Shown here piece after piece: positions 48,940-58,190 of a stretch of 64,000 nucleotides of DNA. Positions within the stretch are counted from its first letter, which is position 1. Every line of letters begins with the position of its first letter. The DNA is from Pseudomonas sp. Irchel 3E20 (GTDB taxonomy: Bacteria > Pseudomonadota > Gammaproteobacteria > Pseudomonadales > Pseudomonadaceae). The translations under genes and the position numbers were made by a program. The DNA is taken from the NCBI RefSeq assembly GCF_900187645.1, contig NZ_FYEE01000005.1:310001-374000 (forward strand), written 5' to 3'. The notes beneath the pieces were generated by a model. The model had not been told where the DNA came from. It worked only from the letters and a program-made list of their open reading frames with translations, and made no database searches.

Positions 48940-49377
48940 TTAGGCGATACCGTGCCCGCGCAGCCAGCCCAGGAGCTGCTGCAACGGCAACGCGCCGCTC
49001 TGGCGCGCCACTTCGCGGCCATTCTTGAAGAGAATCAGGCTGGGGATCGAACGAATCGCCAATTGCCCCGACAACTGCGGGTTGGCTTCGCTGTCGAGTT
49101 TGGCGAAGCGGCATTTGCCGCTCAGTTGCGCGGCGGCCTGGGCAAAGGTCGGTGCGAACGACTTGCACGGCCCGCACCAGTCGGCCCACACATCCACCAA
49201 CAGCGGCAGGTCGCCCTTGATCTGGCTGGCGTAGTCGCCCTGGGTCAGGTCGAACGGTGTGCTCAGTAGCACGCCGGCCTTGCAGCGCCCGCACTTGGGC
49301 GCGTCCCCCAGGCGTTGGGCGGGGATGCGGTTGAGCCCGTTGCAGTGGGGGCAGGGGATCAGCAGAGGGTCGGTCAT
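48940..49377 (-). CDS. trxC: Thioredoxin 2
   Basis: 145 residues. Zinc-containing thioredoxin: N-terminal zinc motif with two CxxC pairs (IPCPHCNGLNR; CGRCKAG), then the thioredoxin fold with WCGPC active site (DVWADWCGPCKSF) and the cis-Pro loop RSIPSLILFKNG. Reduces disulfides during oxidative or heat stress. The frame continues 15 codons upstream, but MTDPLLIPCPHC is the family start and has a GGAG at 7-base spacing. That GGAG lies in a hairpin (49,383-49,420). Confidence 0.95.
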   Translation of the reverse strand: MTDPLLIPCPHCNGLNRIPAQRLGDAPKCGRCKAGVLLSTPFDLTQGDYASQIKGDLPLLVDVWADWCGPCKSFAPTFAQAAAQLSGKCRFAKLDSEANPQLSGQLAIRSIPSLILFKNGREVARQSGALPLQQLLGWLRGHGIA

Positions 49378-49382
49378 GGCGC

Positions 49383-49420
49383 GGCTCCAGGGCAGTGGCG
49401 GTAGACAGCTATCTGGAGCC
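49383..49420 (-). promoter_or_regulatory. Hairpin covering the trxC ribosome-binding site
   Basis: On the trxC strand GGCTCCAG and CTGGAGCC are perfect 8-bp inverted arms with a 22-base loop. The right arm contains the Shine-Dalgarno GGAG, and the ATG begins five bases after it. Folding would hide the site from ribosomes, as in RNA thermometers or leader-controlled genes. Confidence 0.55.
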
Positions 49421-49444
49421 AAAGCCTGCGCTAATCAAGGGGGG

Positions 49445-51229
49445 CTATTGCAGCGGCCAGAACCACGGGATCACCAGCATCGCCACCAGCATCATCAGGA
49501 TGTTGAGCGGGATGCCGATGCGCAGGAAGTCGCTGAACTTATAGCCGCCGGCGTTATATACAAAGGTATTGGTCTGGTAGCCGATGGGCGTGGCGAAGCT
49601 GACGCTGGCGGCGAACATCACGGCCACCACGAACGGCCGTGGGTCGACGCCCAGTTGTTGCGCCACGCCGATGGCGATGGGGGTCAGCAGCACCGCCACC
49701 GCGTTGTTGGAGAGGATTTCGGTGAGGGTGGTGGTCAGCAGGTAGATGAAACCGAGCATCAGCAGCGGCCCCGGGTTAGGGATCGCAGCCATGGTGGAGC
49801 TGACTACCAGGTCGATCAGGCCGACCTTGTCCATGGCGATGCTGATGGCCAGCATGCCGAAAATCAGGCTGAGGATTTTCCAGTCCACCGCTTTGTAGGC
49901 GTCTTCCACGTCCAGGCACCGGGTGGCGATCACGACCACGGCCGCGATCAGCGCCAGGCCTTCGATCGGCATGAGCTCGAACGCGGCCAGCAACATCACC
50001 GCCAGGGTGGCGATGATGGCGATGGGCGCCTTGTCGCGGCGATAAGCGCGCTCCTGCACGGTATTGAGGCTAATCAGGTCGCCATTGTCGGCGAAACGGC
50101 GGATTTGCGAGGGCGTGCCCTCCACCAGCATGACGTCGCCGAATTGCAGGTGCAGGTCGTCGAGGTTGCCTTGGATGTTTTCGTCCTGGCGGTGCACGGC
50201 CAGCACGTTAATGCCGTAGCGCGCGGTCAGGTCGAGGTCGCGCATGGGCCGGTGGCTGTAGCGCGAACTGCGCCCCACGATGGCTTCGGCGAGGATCACG
50301 TCGTGGCTGCTGATGGTCTCGAAGGCTTCGCCACGGTTGAAGCTCAGGCGCCCGCTTTCGCGCAACTCGACCACATCCTGGACTTGCCCGTGCAGCACGA
50401 GGCGGTCGCCGCTGGCCAGTTGGGTGGTGGAGCAGGGCGTGCTCAGTTCCTGTTCTTCGCGAAAGATTTTCAGCACTTGCAGGCCGCTGCCGCCGTTGAG
50501 GTTGGCCTCGGCCAGGGTCTTGCCGATCACCGGTGAGTCGTGGGGCACCAGCAACTCGCTCATGAAGGTGCGGGCCAGGTCCGGGCGCAATTGCTTGGAC
50601 AGGCTGTCGCGGTCGGGCAGCAGGCGATTGCTGAACAGCATCAAGTAGACAAAGCCCACGGCGGCGAACATTAGCGCCGCCGGGGTGATCTCGAACATGC
50701 CGAACGGCGCCAGCCCGGCCTTGCGCGCCACGCCGTCGACGAGAATGTTGGTCGAGGTGCCGATCATGGTCAGCATGCCGCCCAGCACCGTGGCATAGGA
50801 CAGCGGGATCAGCAGTTTCGACGGCGAGGTGCTGGAGCGCTTGGCCAGGGCAATGGCCACCGGGGTGAGGATCGCCACCACCGGGGTGTTGTTGAGGAAC
50901 GCGGAAATCACCAATGCGGTAATCATCAACCCGCCCAGCACCCGCAGCGGCCGGTCGCCCACCAGGTTGCCCAGCCAGTTGCCTAGGGCGTCGATGCAAC
51001 CGGTGCGCTCCAGCGCCGCCGAGAGCACGAACATGCAGGCGATGGTCACCGGCGCCGAGTTGCTCAGCACGCCGAGCACTTCGCTGGGGCTGAGGATCTG
51101 GGTCACCAGCAGGGCCGCGACACCAATGGCGGCGACCACATCGGCGCTCCATTTTTCGCGCACGAAGGACACCAGCAGCCAAAGCAACAGGGCGGCGACA
51201 AACAACAGGGGTAGCGAGTCCCAGGACAT
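49445..51229 (-). CDS. SLC13/DASS-type transporter with two TrkA-C (RCK_C) domains
   Basis: 594 residues. Helical transporter halves at about 1-205 and 390-594 surround a cytoplasmic insert of two TrkA-C modules (about 210-290, LVPHDSPVIGKTLAEANLNG; about 300-375, LTARYGINVLAVHRQDEN). Repeated transporter motifs SAFLNNTPVVAILTPVAI and EILSNNAVAVLLTPIAI. This architecture occurs in putative sulfate, dicarboxylate or other anion symporters (sodium or proton coupled). AGGAAG precedes ATG 51229. Substrate unresolved. Confidence 0.85.
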   Translation of the reverse strand: MSWDSLPLLFVAALLLWLLVSFVREKWSADVVAAIGVAALLVTQILSPSEVLGVLSNSAPVTIACMFVLSAALERTGCIDALGNWLGNLVGDRPLRVLGGLMITALVISAFLNNTPVVAILTPVAIALAKRSSTSPSKLLIPLSYATVLGGMLTMIGTSTNILVDGVARKAGLAPFGMFEITPAALMFAAVGFVYLMLFSNRLLPDRDSLSKQLRPDLARTFMSELLVPHDSPVIGKTLAEANLNGGSGLQVLKIFREEQELSTPCSTTQLASGDRLVLHGQVQDVVELRESGRLSFNRGEAFETISSHDVILAEAIVGRSSRYSHRPMRDLDLTARYGINVLAVHRQDENIQGNLDDLHLQFGDVMLVEGTPSQIRRFADNGDLISLNTVQERAYRRDKAPIAIIATLAVMLLAAFELMPIEGLALIAAVVVIATRCLDVEDAYKAVDWKILSLIFGMLAISIAMDKVGLIDLVVSSTMAAIPNPGPLLMLGFIYLLTTTLTEILSNNAVAVLLTPIAIGVAQQLGVDPRPFVVAVMFAASVSFATPIGYQTNTFVYNAGGYKFSDFLRIGIPLNILMMLVAMLVIPWFWPLQ

Positions 51230-51297
51230 CGGGCTTCCTTTGGCGGACGAATCTCGTATGAGGTATCGGGCGCGCTCGGGGCGGCCGCGGGCGACAC

Positions 51298-51326
51298 CTT
51301 AGAGAGCCGCGCTTAGAGAGTCTAAG
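51298..51326. repeat. Direct and inverted repeats upstream of the transporter gene
   Basis: CTTAGAGAG occurs twice, at 51298 and 51312 (14-base period), and the second copy continues into TCTAAG, forming the stem-loop CTTAGA-GAG-TCTAAG. It lies between modE and the transporter (70-100 bp before the transporter start), so it could be an operator or an end-of-modE structure. No T-run follows. Confidence 0.45.
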
Positions 51327-51376
51327 ACTGATTGGATTGGTTGATATGCAATTTGGTTATTGAGTGCCGCCAAGGT

Positions 51377-52141
51377 TTACAGCGGCGTGCCCAGCAACAC
51401 AAGGGACGGGGCGAATTGCACTTGCACCGGTTTGCCCGCCACCAGGGCCAGCTCGCGCAATTGCTCGGCCTCGGCCAGGGCACAGAGGGTTTGGCCGTTG
51501 GGCAGGGCGATGCGCACTTCGCTGGGGCCGCCCTCGGCGTCGAGGATCTCATCGATCAGGCCCAGCAGGCAGTTGTGCCCAGCGATGGGGGCCTGGTCGG
51601 CGCCCAGCAATTGCAGCCACCCGGCCTTGATGAGGGCCACCACCTGGGTGCCAACGTGCAGTTCCAGGCGTTGGGTGCTGTCGCGGGTGATCTGCGCCTG
51701 GATGGTCAAGCCGGCGGCCAGTTCCAGGCTAATCAGGTCGTTGCGGCCCTGGCTGTCGATGCGCTGGACCTTGCCATGCAACTGGTTGCGCGCGCTGGTG
51801 CGCAGCATCAGGCGCCCGAGCAGGTCGAGGTCGCTGGCGTCCTCGGCCGCTTCCAGCACCTGAGCCTGCAAGGCCTGCAAACGCTGATACAGGCGCAGCA
51901 CCCGCAGCCCTTCTTCGGACAACCGCGCACCGCCGCCGCCCTTGCCGCCGACGCTGCGTTCCACCAGGGGCTTGTGGGCCAGGTTGTTGAGTTCGTCGAT
52001 GGCGTCCCAAGCCGCCTTGTAGCTCAGGCCGGCGCTTTTCGCGGCGCGGGTGATCGAGCCCTGGTCGGCGATGTGCTGCAACAGGGCAATGCGCTGCGGG
52101 CGGCGGACGAAATGTTGGGACAGCGGTGACGGTACGGGCAT
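51377..52141 (-). CDS. modE: ModE-family molybdate-responsive regulator
   Basis: 254 residues. N-terminal LysR-like winged HTH (about 15-110: IALLQHIADQGSITRAAKSA; SYKAAWDAIDELNN; ERSVGGKGGGGARLSEEG), the ModE_N signature, followed by two tandem TOBE (mop) domains (about 120-185 and 190-250: RNQLHGKVQRIDSQGRNDLI). TOBE domains bind molybdate, after which ModE represses modABC and adjusts molybdoenzyme genes. No modABC is nearby in the window, so the gene is an orphan or acts in trans. Confidence 0.92.
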   Translation of the reverse strand: MPVPSPLSQHFVRRPQRIALLQHIADQGSITRAAKSAGLSYKAAWDAIDELNNLAHKPLVERSVGGKGGGGARLSEEGLRVLRLYQRLQALQAQVLEAAEDASDLDLLGRLMLRTSARNQLHGKVQRIDSQGRNDLISLELAAGLTIQAQITRDSTQRLELHVGTQVVALIKAGWLQLLGADQAPIAGHNCLLGLIDEILDAEGGPSEVRIALPNGQTLCALAEAEQLRELALVAGKPVQVQFAPSLVLLGTPL

Positions 52142-52203
52142 GGCGGCGTGCTACTAACGGCTGGAGTGAGGGGACGTTGGCCGCTTGGCGCTTGAGAGTC
52201 AAG

Positions 52204-52944
52204 TCAGCGCGGGCCTTCGGGCTTGGGCGTGCGGGCCAGGCAATACACATCGACCCGCGCCGCGCCGCCCGCCCGCAGCAGGCGCGCCAGGTTGTGGGCG
52301 GTGGCGCCGGTGGTCAACACGTCGTCCACTAAGGCCAAGTGGCGGCCGTGCACCTGGGCCTCGGGTGCCAGGGCAAAGGCGCGGCGCAGGTTACGTTGCC
52401 GGGCCTTGGCCGACAGCCCTTGCTGGGTGGGCGTCTCCAGCGGGCGCAGGAGCCAGTGCGGCTGCTCGGGGATGTGCAGGCGTTCGCTCAACCATCGCGC
52501 CAGCAGGGCGGACTGGTTGAAGCCGCGCTCGCGCAGGCGCCGGGTGGCCAGCGGCACGGGTAGCAGCAGGTCGGGGCGGGGCAGGCCTTCATCAAAGCGA
52601 TAGCGCAGGAGTTGGCTGAGAAGTTCGGCCATCATGCGGCCATATGGCCAGTTTGCCTGGTGCTTGAAACGGCTCACCAGGCTGTCCACCGGGAAGCCGT
52701 AGGCCCAAGGCGCAACCACTTGTTGGAATGCGGGAGGTCGCTTCAGGCATTGGCCGCAGGTCAGGCCCGCCATGGCCAATGGCAGGGCGCAGCGCAGGCA
52801 GTGATCGCCCAACCACGGCAGCTCGCTCTCGCACGGCGTGCAAATGGCTTGAGGCGTACCGGTGGATTCATCGCAAAGCAAACAGGATTGGTTGCTTTTT
52901 AACCAGATGTAAACCTGGTGTTTGTCGCGTGGTTGACAGCGCAT
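52204..52944 (-). CDS. comF: ComF-family phosphoribosyltransferase-like protein
   Basis: 246 residues. N-terminal zinc-ribbon-like cysteines (CLLCDES, CTPC, CLRC, CGQC) and C-terminal PRTase fold with the PRPP loop [17 protein letters not shown]. Family knowledge: ComF/GntX proteins take part in DNA uptake or in purine-linked processes; the mechanism is uncertain. AAGGA before ATG 52944 supports the start. Its first codons overlap the BirA-type operator of the divergent bioB promoter. Confidence 0.9.
   Translation of the reverse strand: MRCQPRDKHQVYIWLKSNQSCLLCDESTGTPQAICTPCESELPWLGDHCLRCALPLAMAGLTCGQCLKRPPAFQQVVAPWAYGFPVDSLVSRFKHQANWPYGRMMAELLSQLLRYRFDEGLPRPDLLLPVPLATRRLRERGFNQSALLARWLSERLHIPEQPHWLLRPLETPTQQGLSAKARQRNLRRAFALAPEAQVHGRHLALVDDVLTTGATAHNLARLLRAGGAARVDVYCLARTPKPEGPR
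52907..52939. promoter_or_regulatory. BirA-type biotin operator controlling bioB
   Basis: ATGTAAACC (52907-52915), 15-base spacer, GGTTGACAG (52931-52939), against the BirA consensus TTGTAAACC-N14/15-GGTTTACAA. Three of 18 positions differ. The right half contains the bioB -35 TTGACA, so bound BirA would block RNA polymerase. It lies about 95-130 bp before bioB, inside the 5' end of comF. Confidence 0.75.
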
Positions 52945-52961
52945 GGCTCTTCCTTAACTAT
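52933..52961 (+). promoter_or_regulatory. Sigma70 promoter of bioB
   Basis: Perfect -35 TTGACA (52933-52938), 17-base spacer, weak -10 AACTAT (52956-52961). Predicted leader about 65-70 bases. It overlaps the right half of the BirA operator. Confidence 0.55.
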
Positions 52962-53034
52962 GCCGAACATCCGTGTCACGACTGTGGGTATCGCCGCCCG
53001 GTCGTCTGCCCAGCATAAACAAGGAAATCCGCCG

Positions 53035-54090
53035 ATGAGCGCCAGCATCACCGCCAAACTGCGTCACGATTGGTCTTTGGCCGAAGTCAAGGCGCTGTTC
53101 GTTCAGCCCTTCAACGACCTCTTGTTCCAGGCGCAAACGGTGCATCGCGCGCATTTCGACGCCAACCGCGTGCAGGTTTCCACACTGCTGTCGATCAAGA
53201 CCGGCGCCTGCCCGGAAGACTGCAAGTACTGCCCACAGTCCGGCCACTACAACACCGGGCTGGAAAAAGAAAAGCTGATGCAAGTGCAGCAGGTCCTCGA
53301 AGAAGCGGCCCGGGCCAAGGCCATCGGCTCGACGCGTTTTTGCATGGGCGCGGCGTGGAAGCACCCGTCCGCCAAGGACATGCCCTACGTGCTGCAAATG
53401 GTCCAGGGCGTCAAGGCCATGGGCCTGGAAACCTGCATGACCCTGGGCCGCCTCGACCAGGAACAGACCGAGGCGCTGGCCCAGGCCGGGCTGGATTACT
53501 ACAACCACAACCTCGACACCTCGCCGGATTTCTACGCCAACATCATCACCACCCGCACTTACAGCGAGCGCCTGCAAACCCTGGCCTACGTGCGTGATTC
53601 GGGCATGAAAATCTGCTCCGGCGGCATCCTGGGCATGGGCGAATCGCTGGACGACCGCGCCAACCTGCTGATCCAACTGGCCAACCTGCCACAGCACCCG
53701 GAATCGGTGCCGATCAACATGCTGGTCAAGGTTGCGGGCACGCCCCTGGAAAACGCCGAGGATGTCGACCCGTTCGACTTCATCCGCATGCTGGCCGTGG
53801 CGCGCATCCTCATGCCCCAATCCCACGTGCGCCTGTCGGCCGGGCGCGAGGCGATGAACGATCAGATGCAGGCCCTGGCGTTTTTTGCGGGCGCCAACTC
53901 GATTTTCTACGGCGACAAACTGCTCACCACCGCCAACCCCCAGGCCGACAAGGACATGCAACTGTTCGCGCGCCTGGGCATCGCCCCCGAAGCCCGCGAA
54001 GAGCACGCCGACGAAGTGCACCAAGCTGCCATCGAACAAGCGCTGGTGGAGCAAAAGAGCAGCGAGCTGTTCTACAACGCGGCGCTCTGA
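53035..54090 (+). CDS. bioB: Biotin synthase
   Basis: 351 residues. Radical-SAM enzyme inserting sulfur into dethiobiotin. The SAM-cluster motif [10 protein letters not shown] (C-x3-C-x2-C) sits in [15 protein letters not shown]; additional cysteines and Arg for the 2Fe-2S cluster follow ([24 protein letters not shown]). The start at 53035 follows AAGGA at 9-base spacing; the frame stays open upstream. First gene of bioBFHCD; 79 bp precede bioF. Confidence 0.98.
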   Translation: MSASITAKLRHDWSLAEVKALFVQPFNDLLFQAQTVHRAHFDANRVQVSTLLSIKTGACPEDCKYCPQSGHYNTGLEKEKLMQVQQVLEEAARAKAIGSTRFCMGAAWKHPSAKDMPYVLQMVQGVKAMGLETCMTLGRLDQEQTEALAQAGLDYYNHNLDTSPDFYANIITTRTYSERLQTLAYVRDSGMKICSGGILGMGESLDDRANLLIQLANLPQHPESVPINMLVKVAGTPLENAEDVDPFDFIRMLAVARILMPQSHVRLSAGREAMNDQMQALAFFAGANSIFYGDKLLTTANPQADKDMQLFARLGIAPEAREEHADEVHQAAIEQALVEQKSSELFYNAAL

Positions 54091-54169
54091 CCGGCCCGAA
54101 ACAACGGTGGGCGCGAACCGGCGCCCACTGCTTGATTGCTTCCTGCTTTGATCCCCTTTCGAGGCCCCC

Positions 54170-55348
54170 ATGCCCTTCGATCTTCCCGCACGCCTGGCCG
54201 CTCGGCGCGCCGCTAACCTCTACCGCCAGCGTCCGCTGCTGGACAGCCCGCAAGGGCCACAGGTGGTGGTCGATGGCCAGCCCTTACTGGCGTTCTGCAA
54301 TAACGACTACCTGGGCCTGGCCAATCACCCGCAAGTGATCCAAGCCTGGCGCGCCGGGGCCGAGCGCTGGGGCGTGGGCGGCGCAGCGTCGCATCTGGTG
54401 GTCGGCCATGCGGGCCCGCACCACGCGCTGGAAGAAGCCCTGGCCGAATTCACCGGGCGGGCGCGGGCGCTGCTGTTCACCACCGGCTACATGGCCAACC
54501 TCGGGGCGGTGACTGCGCTAGTGGGGCAGGGCGACACGGTGCTGGAAGACCGCCTCAACCACGCCTCCCTACTGGATGCCGGGTTGCTGTCCGGGGCGCG
54601 TTTCAACCGCTATCTGCACAACGACGCGGCCAGCCTGGCCAAGCGCCTGGAGCGCGCCACGGGCAATACCCTGGTGGTCACCGATGGCGTATTCAGCATG
54701 GACGGCAATTTGGCCGACCTGCCGGCCCTGGCCCGCGAAGCCCGGGCCAAGGGCGCGTGGCTGATGGTGGACGACGCCCACGGCTTCGGCCCGTTGGGCG
54801 CCACGGGCGGCGGTATCGTCGAGCATTTTGGCCTGGGCGCGGAAGAGGTGCCGGTGCTGGTCGGCACCCTGGGCAAGGCGTTCGGCACCGCCGGGGCGTT
54901 CGTTGCCGGCAGCGATGACCTGATCGAAAGCCTGATCCAGTTCGCCCGGCCTTACATCTATACCACCAGCCAACCGCCGGCCTTGGCCTGTGCCACCCTC
55001 AAGAGCCTGGAGCTGCTGCGCAGCGAACATTGGCGGCGCGAGCACTTGAACGGCCTGATCCGCCAGTTCCGCCGGGGCGCCGAGCAGATCGGCCTGCAAC
55101 TGATGGACAGCTTCACGCCGATCCAGCCGATCCTGGTGGGCGACAGCGCCCGTGCCGTGCGCCTGTCTCAGCGCTTGCGCGAGCGAGGCCTGATGGTCAC
55201 CGCGATCCGCCCGCCCACCGTGCCGGCCGGCAGCGCCCGGTTGCGCGTGACCCTGACCGCCGCCCACAGCGAGGCGCAGGTACAGCTACTGTTAAATGCA
55301 CTGGCCGACTGCTTTGCCGAACCTGGACCGGAGCCTACTGATGCGTGA
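54170..55348 (+). CDS. bioF: 8-Amino-7-oxononanoate synthase
   Basis: 392 residues. PLP-dependent alpha-oxoamine synthase joining pimeloyl-ACP (or CoA) to alanine. Glycine-rich substrate region [28 protein letters not shown], the aspartate of the PLP ring site in [15 protein letters not shown], and the PLP lysine in [19 protein letters not shown] precedes the ATG. Overlaps bioH by 8 bases. Confidence 0.97.
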   Translation: MPFDLPARLAARRAANLYRQRPLLDSPQGPQVVVDGQPLLAFCNNDYLGLANHPQVIQAWRAGAERWGVGGAASHLVVGHAGPHHALEEALAEFTGRARALLFTTGYMANLGAVTALVGQGDTVLEDRLNHASLLDAGLLSGARFNRYLHNDAASLAKRLERATGNTLVVTDGVFSMDGNLADLPALAREARAKGAWLMVDDAHGFGPLGATGGGIVEHFGLGAEEVPVLVGTLGKAFGTAGAFVAGSDDLIESLIQFARPYIYTTSQPPALACATLKSLELLRSEHWRREHLNGLIRQFRRGAEQIGLQLMDSFTPIQPILVGDSARAVRLSQRLRERGLMVTAIRPPTVPAGSARLRVTLTAAHSEAQVQLLLNALADCFAEPGPEPTDA

Positions 55349-56072
55349 TCGACTGATTCTGCTGCCGGGCTGGGGCCTGGGCGTCTCGCCGCTGGAACCC
55401 TTGGCGGCGGCGCTGCGGGGCCTGGACGAACACCTGCGGGTGGAGATCGAGCCGCTGCCGGCGCTGTTGTCCTGCGACCCCGAGGAGTGGCTCGACGAAC
55501 TCGACGCCAGCCTGCCCGATGACGCCTGGCTCGGCGGCTGGTCCCTGGGCGGCATGCTTGCCTCGGCCCTGGCGGCGCGCCGTGGCGAGCGCTGCTGTGG
55601 CCTGCTGACCCTGGCCAGCAACCCGAGTTTTGTCGCCCACGAGCACTGGCCCAGCGCCATGCCGGGCGAAACCTTCGACGCCTTCCTCAGCGGTTGCGCC
55701 AGCGACCCGCGCCAGACCCTCAAACGCTTCAGCCTGCTGTGCGCGCAAGGCGCCGAAGACGCCCGAGGCCTGGCGCGGCTGATGCTGGCGGCCGCGCCGG
55801 CCACCGCGCCCGACGTGTTGTTGGCAGGCCTGGAGTTGTTGGCGCAACTGGATACCCGCCAAGCCCTGCAAGCCTATCGCGGCCCGCAGTTGCACCTGTT
55901 CGCCGGCCTCGACGCGTTGGTGCCCGCCGAAGCCGCCGGTGACCTGCTGGCGTTGCTGCCGGATATAGAGGTGGGTCTGATCGAACAGGCCAGCCACGGT
56001 TTCTTGTTGGAAGACCCCCATGGAGTGGCGGGTGCGATCCAAGCGTTTTTGCATGAGTGTGCCGATGACTGA
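55341..56072 (+). CDS. bioH: Pimeloyl-ACP methyl ester esterase
   Basis: 243 residues. Alpha/beta hydrolase that removes the methyl group from pimeloyl-ACP, ending the BioC-BioH route. Nucleophile box GGWSLGGML (Ser68), acidic residue in FAGLDALVP and catalytic His in EQASHGFLL. Overlaps both bioF and bioC by 8 bases. The frame continues upstream, but ATG 55341 gives [14 protein letters not shown], the family start. Confidence 0.93.
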   Translation: MRDRLILLPGWGLGVSPLEPLAAALRGLDEHLRVEIEPLPALLSCDPEEWLDELDASLPDDAWLGGWSLGGMLASALAARRGERCCGLLTLASNPSFVAHEHWPSAMPGETFDAFLSGCASDPRQTLKRFSLLCAQGAEDARGLARLMLAAAPATAPDVLLAGLELLAQLDTRQALQAYRGPQLHLFAGLDALVPAEAAGDLLALLPDIEVGLIEQASHGFLLEDPHGVAGAIQAFLHECADD

Positions 56073-56877
56073 TTTAGCCTTGCCGCGCCTGAGCGCCGTG
56101 TTGCCCGACAAACGTCAGGTGGCGGCCTCGTTTTCCCGGGCGGCGGCCACTTACGACAGCGTCGCCCAGTTGCAACGCGGGGTGGGCGACGCCTTACTGC
56201 AACGCCTGCCCCAGGGCTTGCGCCTGGGGCGCTGGCTCGACCTGGGCTGCGGCACCGGCCATTTCAGCCGCGCCCTGGCCCGGCGTTTTACCGGCAGCGA
56301 AGGGGTGGCGCTGGATATCGCCGAAGGCATGCTCAACCACGCGCGGCCTTTGGGCGGCGCGGCGCATTTTGTCGCCGGGGATGCCGAGCGTTTGCCGTTG
56401 CAGGCTGGGAGCTGCGACCTGGTGTTCTCCAGCCTGGCGGTGCAATGGTGCGCCGACTTCGCCACGGTGCTCAGCGAAGCGCGGCGGGTACTGAAGCCGG
56501 GCGGCGTGCTGGCCTTCGCCAGCCTGTGTAGCGGCACCTTGGCCGAGTTGCGCGACAGTTGGGCGGCGGTAGACGGCCAGGTGCACGTCAACCGCTTCCG
56601 CGAACGGGGCGACTACCAACGCCTGTGCGCGGCCAGTGGCTTGCGGGTCGTCAGCCTGCAGGTGCGGGCGCAGGTGCTGCATTACCCCCACGTGCGCAGC
56701 CTGACCCACGAACTCAAGGCCCTCGGTGCCCACAACCTCAACCCGGGGCGCCCGGGCGGGCTGACCGGGCGGGCGCGCCTGCTCGGCTTGATTCAGGCCT
56801 ATGAGCAGTTCCGCCAGCCCCAGGGCTTGCCCGCGACTTACCAAGTGGTCTACGCCGTGCTGGAGAACCCCTTATGA
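56065..56877 (+). CDS. bioC: Malonyl-ACP O-methyltransferase
   Basis: 270 residues. SAM-dependent methyltransferase that caps malonyl-ACP so fatty-acid enzymes can extend it to pimeloyl. Motif [16 protein letters not shown]; motif II region [15 protein letters not shown]; motif [16 protein letters not shown]. Start ATG 56065 ([14 protein letters not shown]) preferred; ATG 56053 is also in frame. Overlaps bioH and bioD. Confidence 0.95.
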   Translation: MTDLALPRLSAVLPDKRQVAASFSRAAATYDSVAQLQRGVGDALLQRLPQGLRLGRWLDLGCGTGHFSRALARRFTGSEGVALDIAEGMLNHARPLGGAAHFVAGDAERLPLQAGSCDLVFSSLAVQWCADFATVLSEARRVLKPGGVLAFASLCSGTLAELRDSWAAVDGQVHVNRFRERGDYQRLCAASGLRVVSLQVRAQVLHYPHVRSLTHELKALGAHNLNPGRPGGLTGRARLLGLIQAYEQFRQPQGLPATYQVVYAVLENPL

Positions 56878-57554
56878 GCGCCGCTTACTTCATCACCGGC
56901 ACCGACACCGATGTCGGCAAGACCACCATCGCCGCCGGCCTGCTGTACGCCGCGCGGTCGGCGGGGCTGAGCACCGCGGCGGGCAAACCGGTGGCCTCCG
57001 GGTGCGAGGTGACGGCCAAGGGCCTGCGCAACGCCGATGCCCTGGCGCTGCTGGCCGAATGCACGCTGGCGCTTGCCTACGAGCAGGTGAACCCGGTGGC
57101 GTTCGCGCCGGCCATCGCCCCGCACCTGGCGGCGCGCGAAGCCGGCGTGGCGTTGACGGTGCAATCGCTGCTGGGGCCGATGCGCGACATCCTCGCCCTG
57201 CAGGCCGATTTCACCCTGATCGAAGGCGCCGGTGGTTGGCGCGTGCCGTTGGCGGGCCAGGACAACCTGTCGGACCTGGCCATGGCCCTAGGCTTGCCGG
57301 TGATTTTGGTGGTGGGTGTGCGCCTGGGCTGCATCAGCCATGCCCTGCTCAGCGCCGAAGCCATCGCCCGCGATGGCCTGCAACTGGCCGGTTGGGTGGC
57401 CAACATCATCGACCCCAATACCTCGCGGCTGGAAGAAAACCTCGCCACCCTGGCCGAACGCCTACCGGCGCCGTGCCTTGGGCGGGTGCCGACCCTCAAG
57501 GTGGCCAGTGCCCAAGCCGTGGCCGAACACCTGCAACTGGACCTGCTGGATTAG
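56874..57554 (+). CDS. bioD: Dethiobiotin synthetase
   Basis: 226 residues. ATP-dependent carboxylation of DAPA to dethiobiotin. P-loop [10 protein letters not shown] at the N-terminus, the substrate Lys in AAGKPVASG, and the GAGGWRVPL segment. Four-base overlap with bioC (ATGA). Last gene of the biotin operon; bioA is not in the window, as usual in pseudomonads. Confidence 0.96.
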   Translation: MSAAYFITGTDTDVGKTTIAAGLLYAARSAGLSTAAGKPVASGCEVTAKGLRNADALALLAECTLALAYEQVNPVAFAPAIAPHLAAREAGVALTVQSLLGPMRDILALQADFTLIEGAGGWRVPLAGQDNLSDLAMALGLPVILVVGVRLGCISHALLSAEAIARDGLQLAGWVANIIDPNTSRLEENLATLAERLPAPCLGRVPTLKVASAQAVAEHLQLDLLD

Positions 57555-57672
57555 CCACGGGGAAGATTTTGCCTATGGTGGCGCCCCGTGCCATTAGTGT
57601 TATTGACGGGCCTTTTGCCGGTGACTCTGCTTCAATGATGGCTGTTTGCCCTTTTAAGGATTGAGTGCTCCC

Positions 57673-57939
57673 ATGAATATCTCCGGGAATACCGCGTTTT
57701 ATTCCGGCGTCAGCGCCATCCAGACCGGCTTGAACCGCGTCGATCAGGCGGCCGGCCAGATCGCCGGCCAAAGCGTCGACCGCACGCCTGCTGGCTTTCA
57801 GGTCGATCGCGCGCAGCAATCAGACATGGCCAGCGACCTGGTGGACATGGCCCAAGGCAAGATCCAGGCAGAACTGGGCGTAAAAGTCGCCAAGGCCTCC
57901 GACGAAGTGCTCGGCACCCTGATCGATACTTACGCTTAA
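57673..57939 (+). CDS. Small conserved protein of unknown function
   Basis: 88 residues, MNISGNTAFYSGVSAIQTGL at the N-terminus, Gly/Ser/Gln-rich, ending LGTLIDTYA. Its middle (LVDMAQGKIQAELGVKVAKA) is helical. It recalls the N- and C-terminal helices of flagellar rod or hook proteins (SGVSAIQTG; heptads at both ends), but no real match can be claimed. AAGGA lies 12 bases upstream of ATG 57673; TTG 57661 is an alternative start. The same position after bioD is occupied by a hypothetical gene in P. aeruginosa. Confidence 0.7.
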   Translation: MNISGNTAFYSGVSAIQTGLNRVDQAAGQIAGQSVDRTPAGFQVDRAQQSDMASDLVDMAQGKIQAELGVKVAKASDEVLGTLIDTYA

Positions 57940-57953
57940 GCCCTTCCCCCGAC

Positions 57954-57984
57954 CCTGACGCGGCGTTGCCCGTGTCAGGCGTTT
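57954..57984 (+). terminator. Probable terminator after the small gene
   Basis: CCTGACGCGG (57954-57963) pairs with CCGTGTCAGG (57970-57979), one G-T pair, followed by CGTTT. The T-run is short, so strength is uncertain. Confidence 0.5.
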
Positions 57985-58085
57985 AGCTTCGCCTTTATCC
58001 CTCTGAAATATTTTGCGGCATTCGCTGCAGGCAACTGTGTGCCCGTGTGTGCGGCGAGCCTAGACGAATGGCGCATCCACGATGC

Positions 58086-58114
58086 TTGACAAGGTTTGGT
58101 CGTAAACGTATGTT
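58086..58114 (+). promoter_or_regulatory. Sigma70 promoter of the first acyl-CoA dehydrogenase
   Basis: Perfect -35 TTGACA (58086-58091), 17-base spacer, -10 TATGTT (58109-58114). The predicted start (about 58,121) falls within the PsrA-type operator. The leader is about 70 bases. Confidence 0.7.
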
Positions 58115-58130
58115 TCAAACAACTGTTTGA
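58115..58130. promoter_or_regulatory. PsrA-type fatty-acid operator
   Basis: TCAAAC-AACT-GTTTGA, a perfect inverted repeat fitting the PsrA consensus (G/C)AAAC-N2-4-GTTTG(C/G), with the outer T/A pair also symmetric. It starts directly after the -10 and covers the start point, a classic repressor position. PsrA is a TetR-family sensor of long-chain fatty acids that represses beta-oxidation genes in Pseudomonas. Confidence 0.75.
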
Positions 58131-58190
58131 CCGTTACAACAAATCCATACGGTCGTTCATCCCCGGTTACATAAGCAGAGGTTTATCGCT

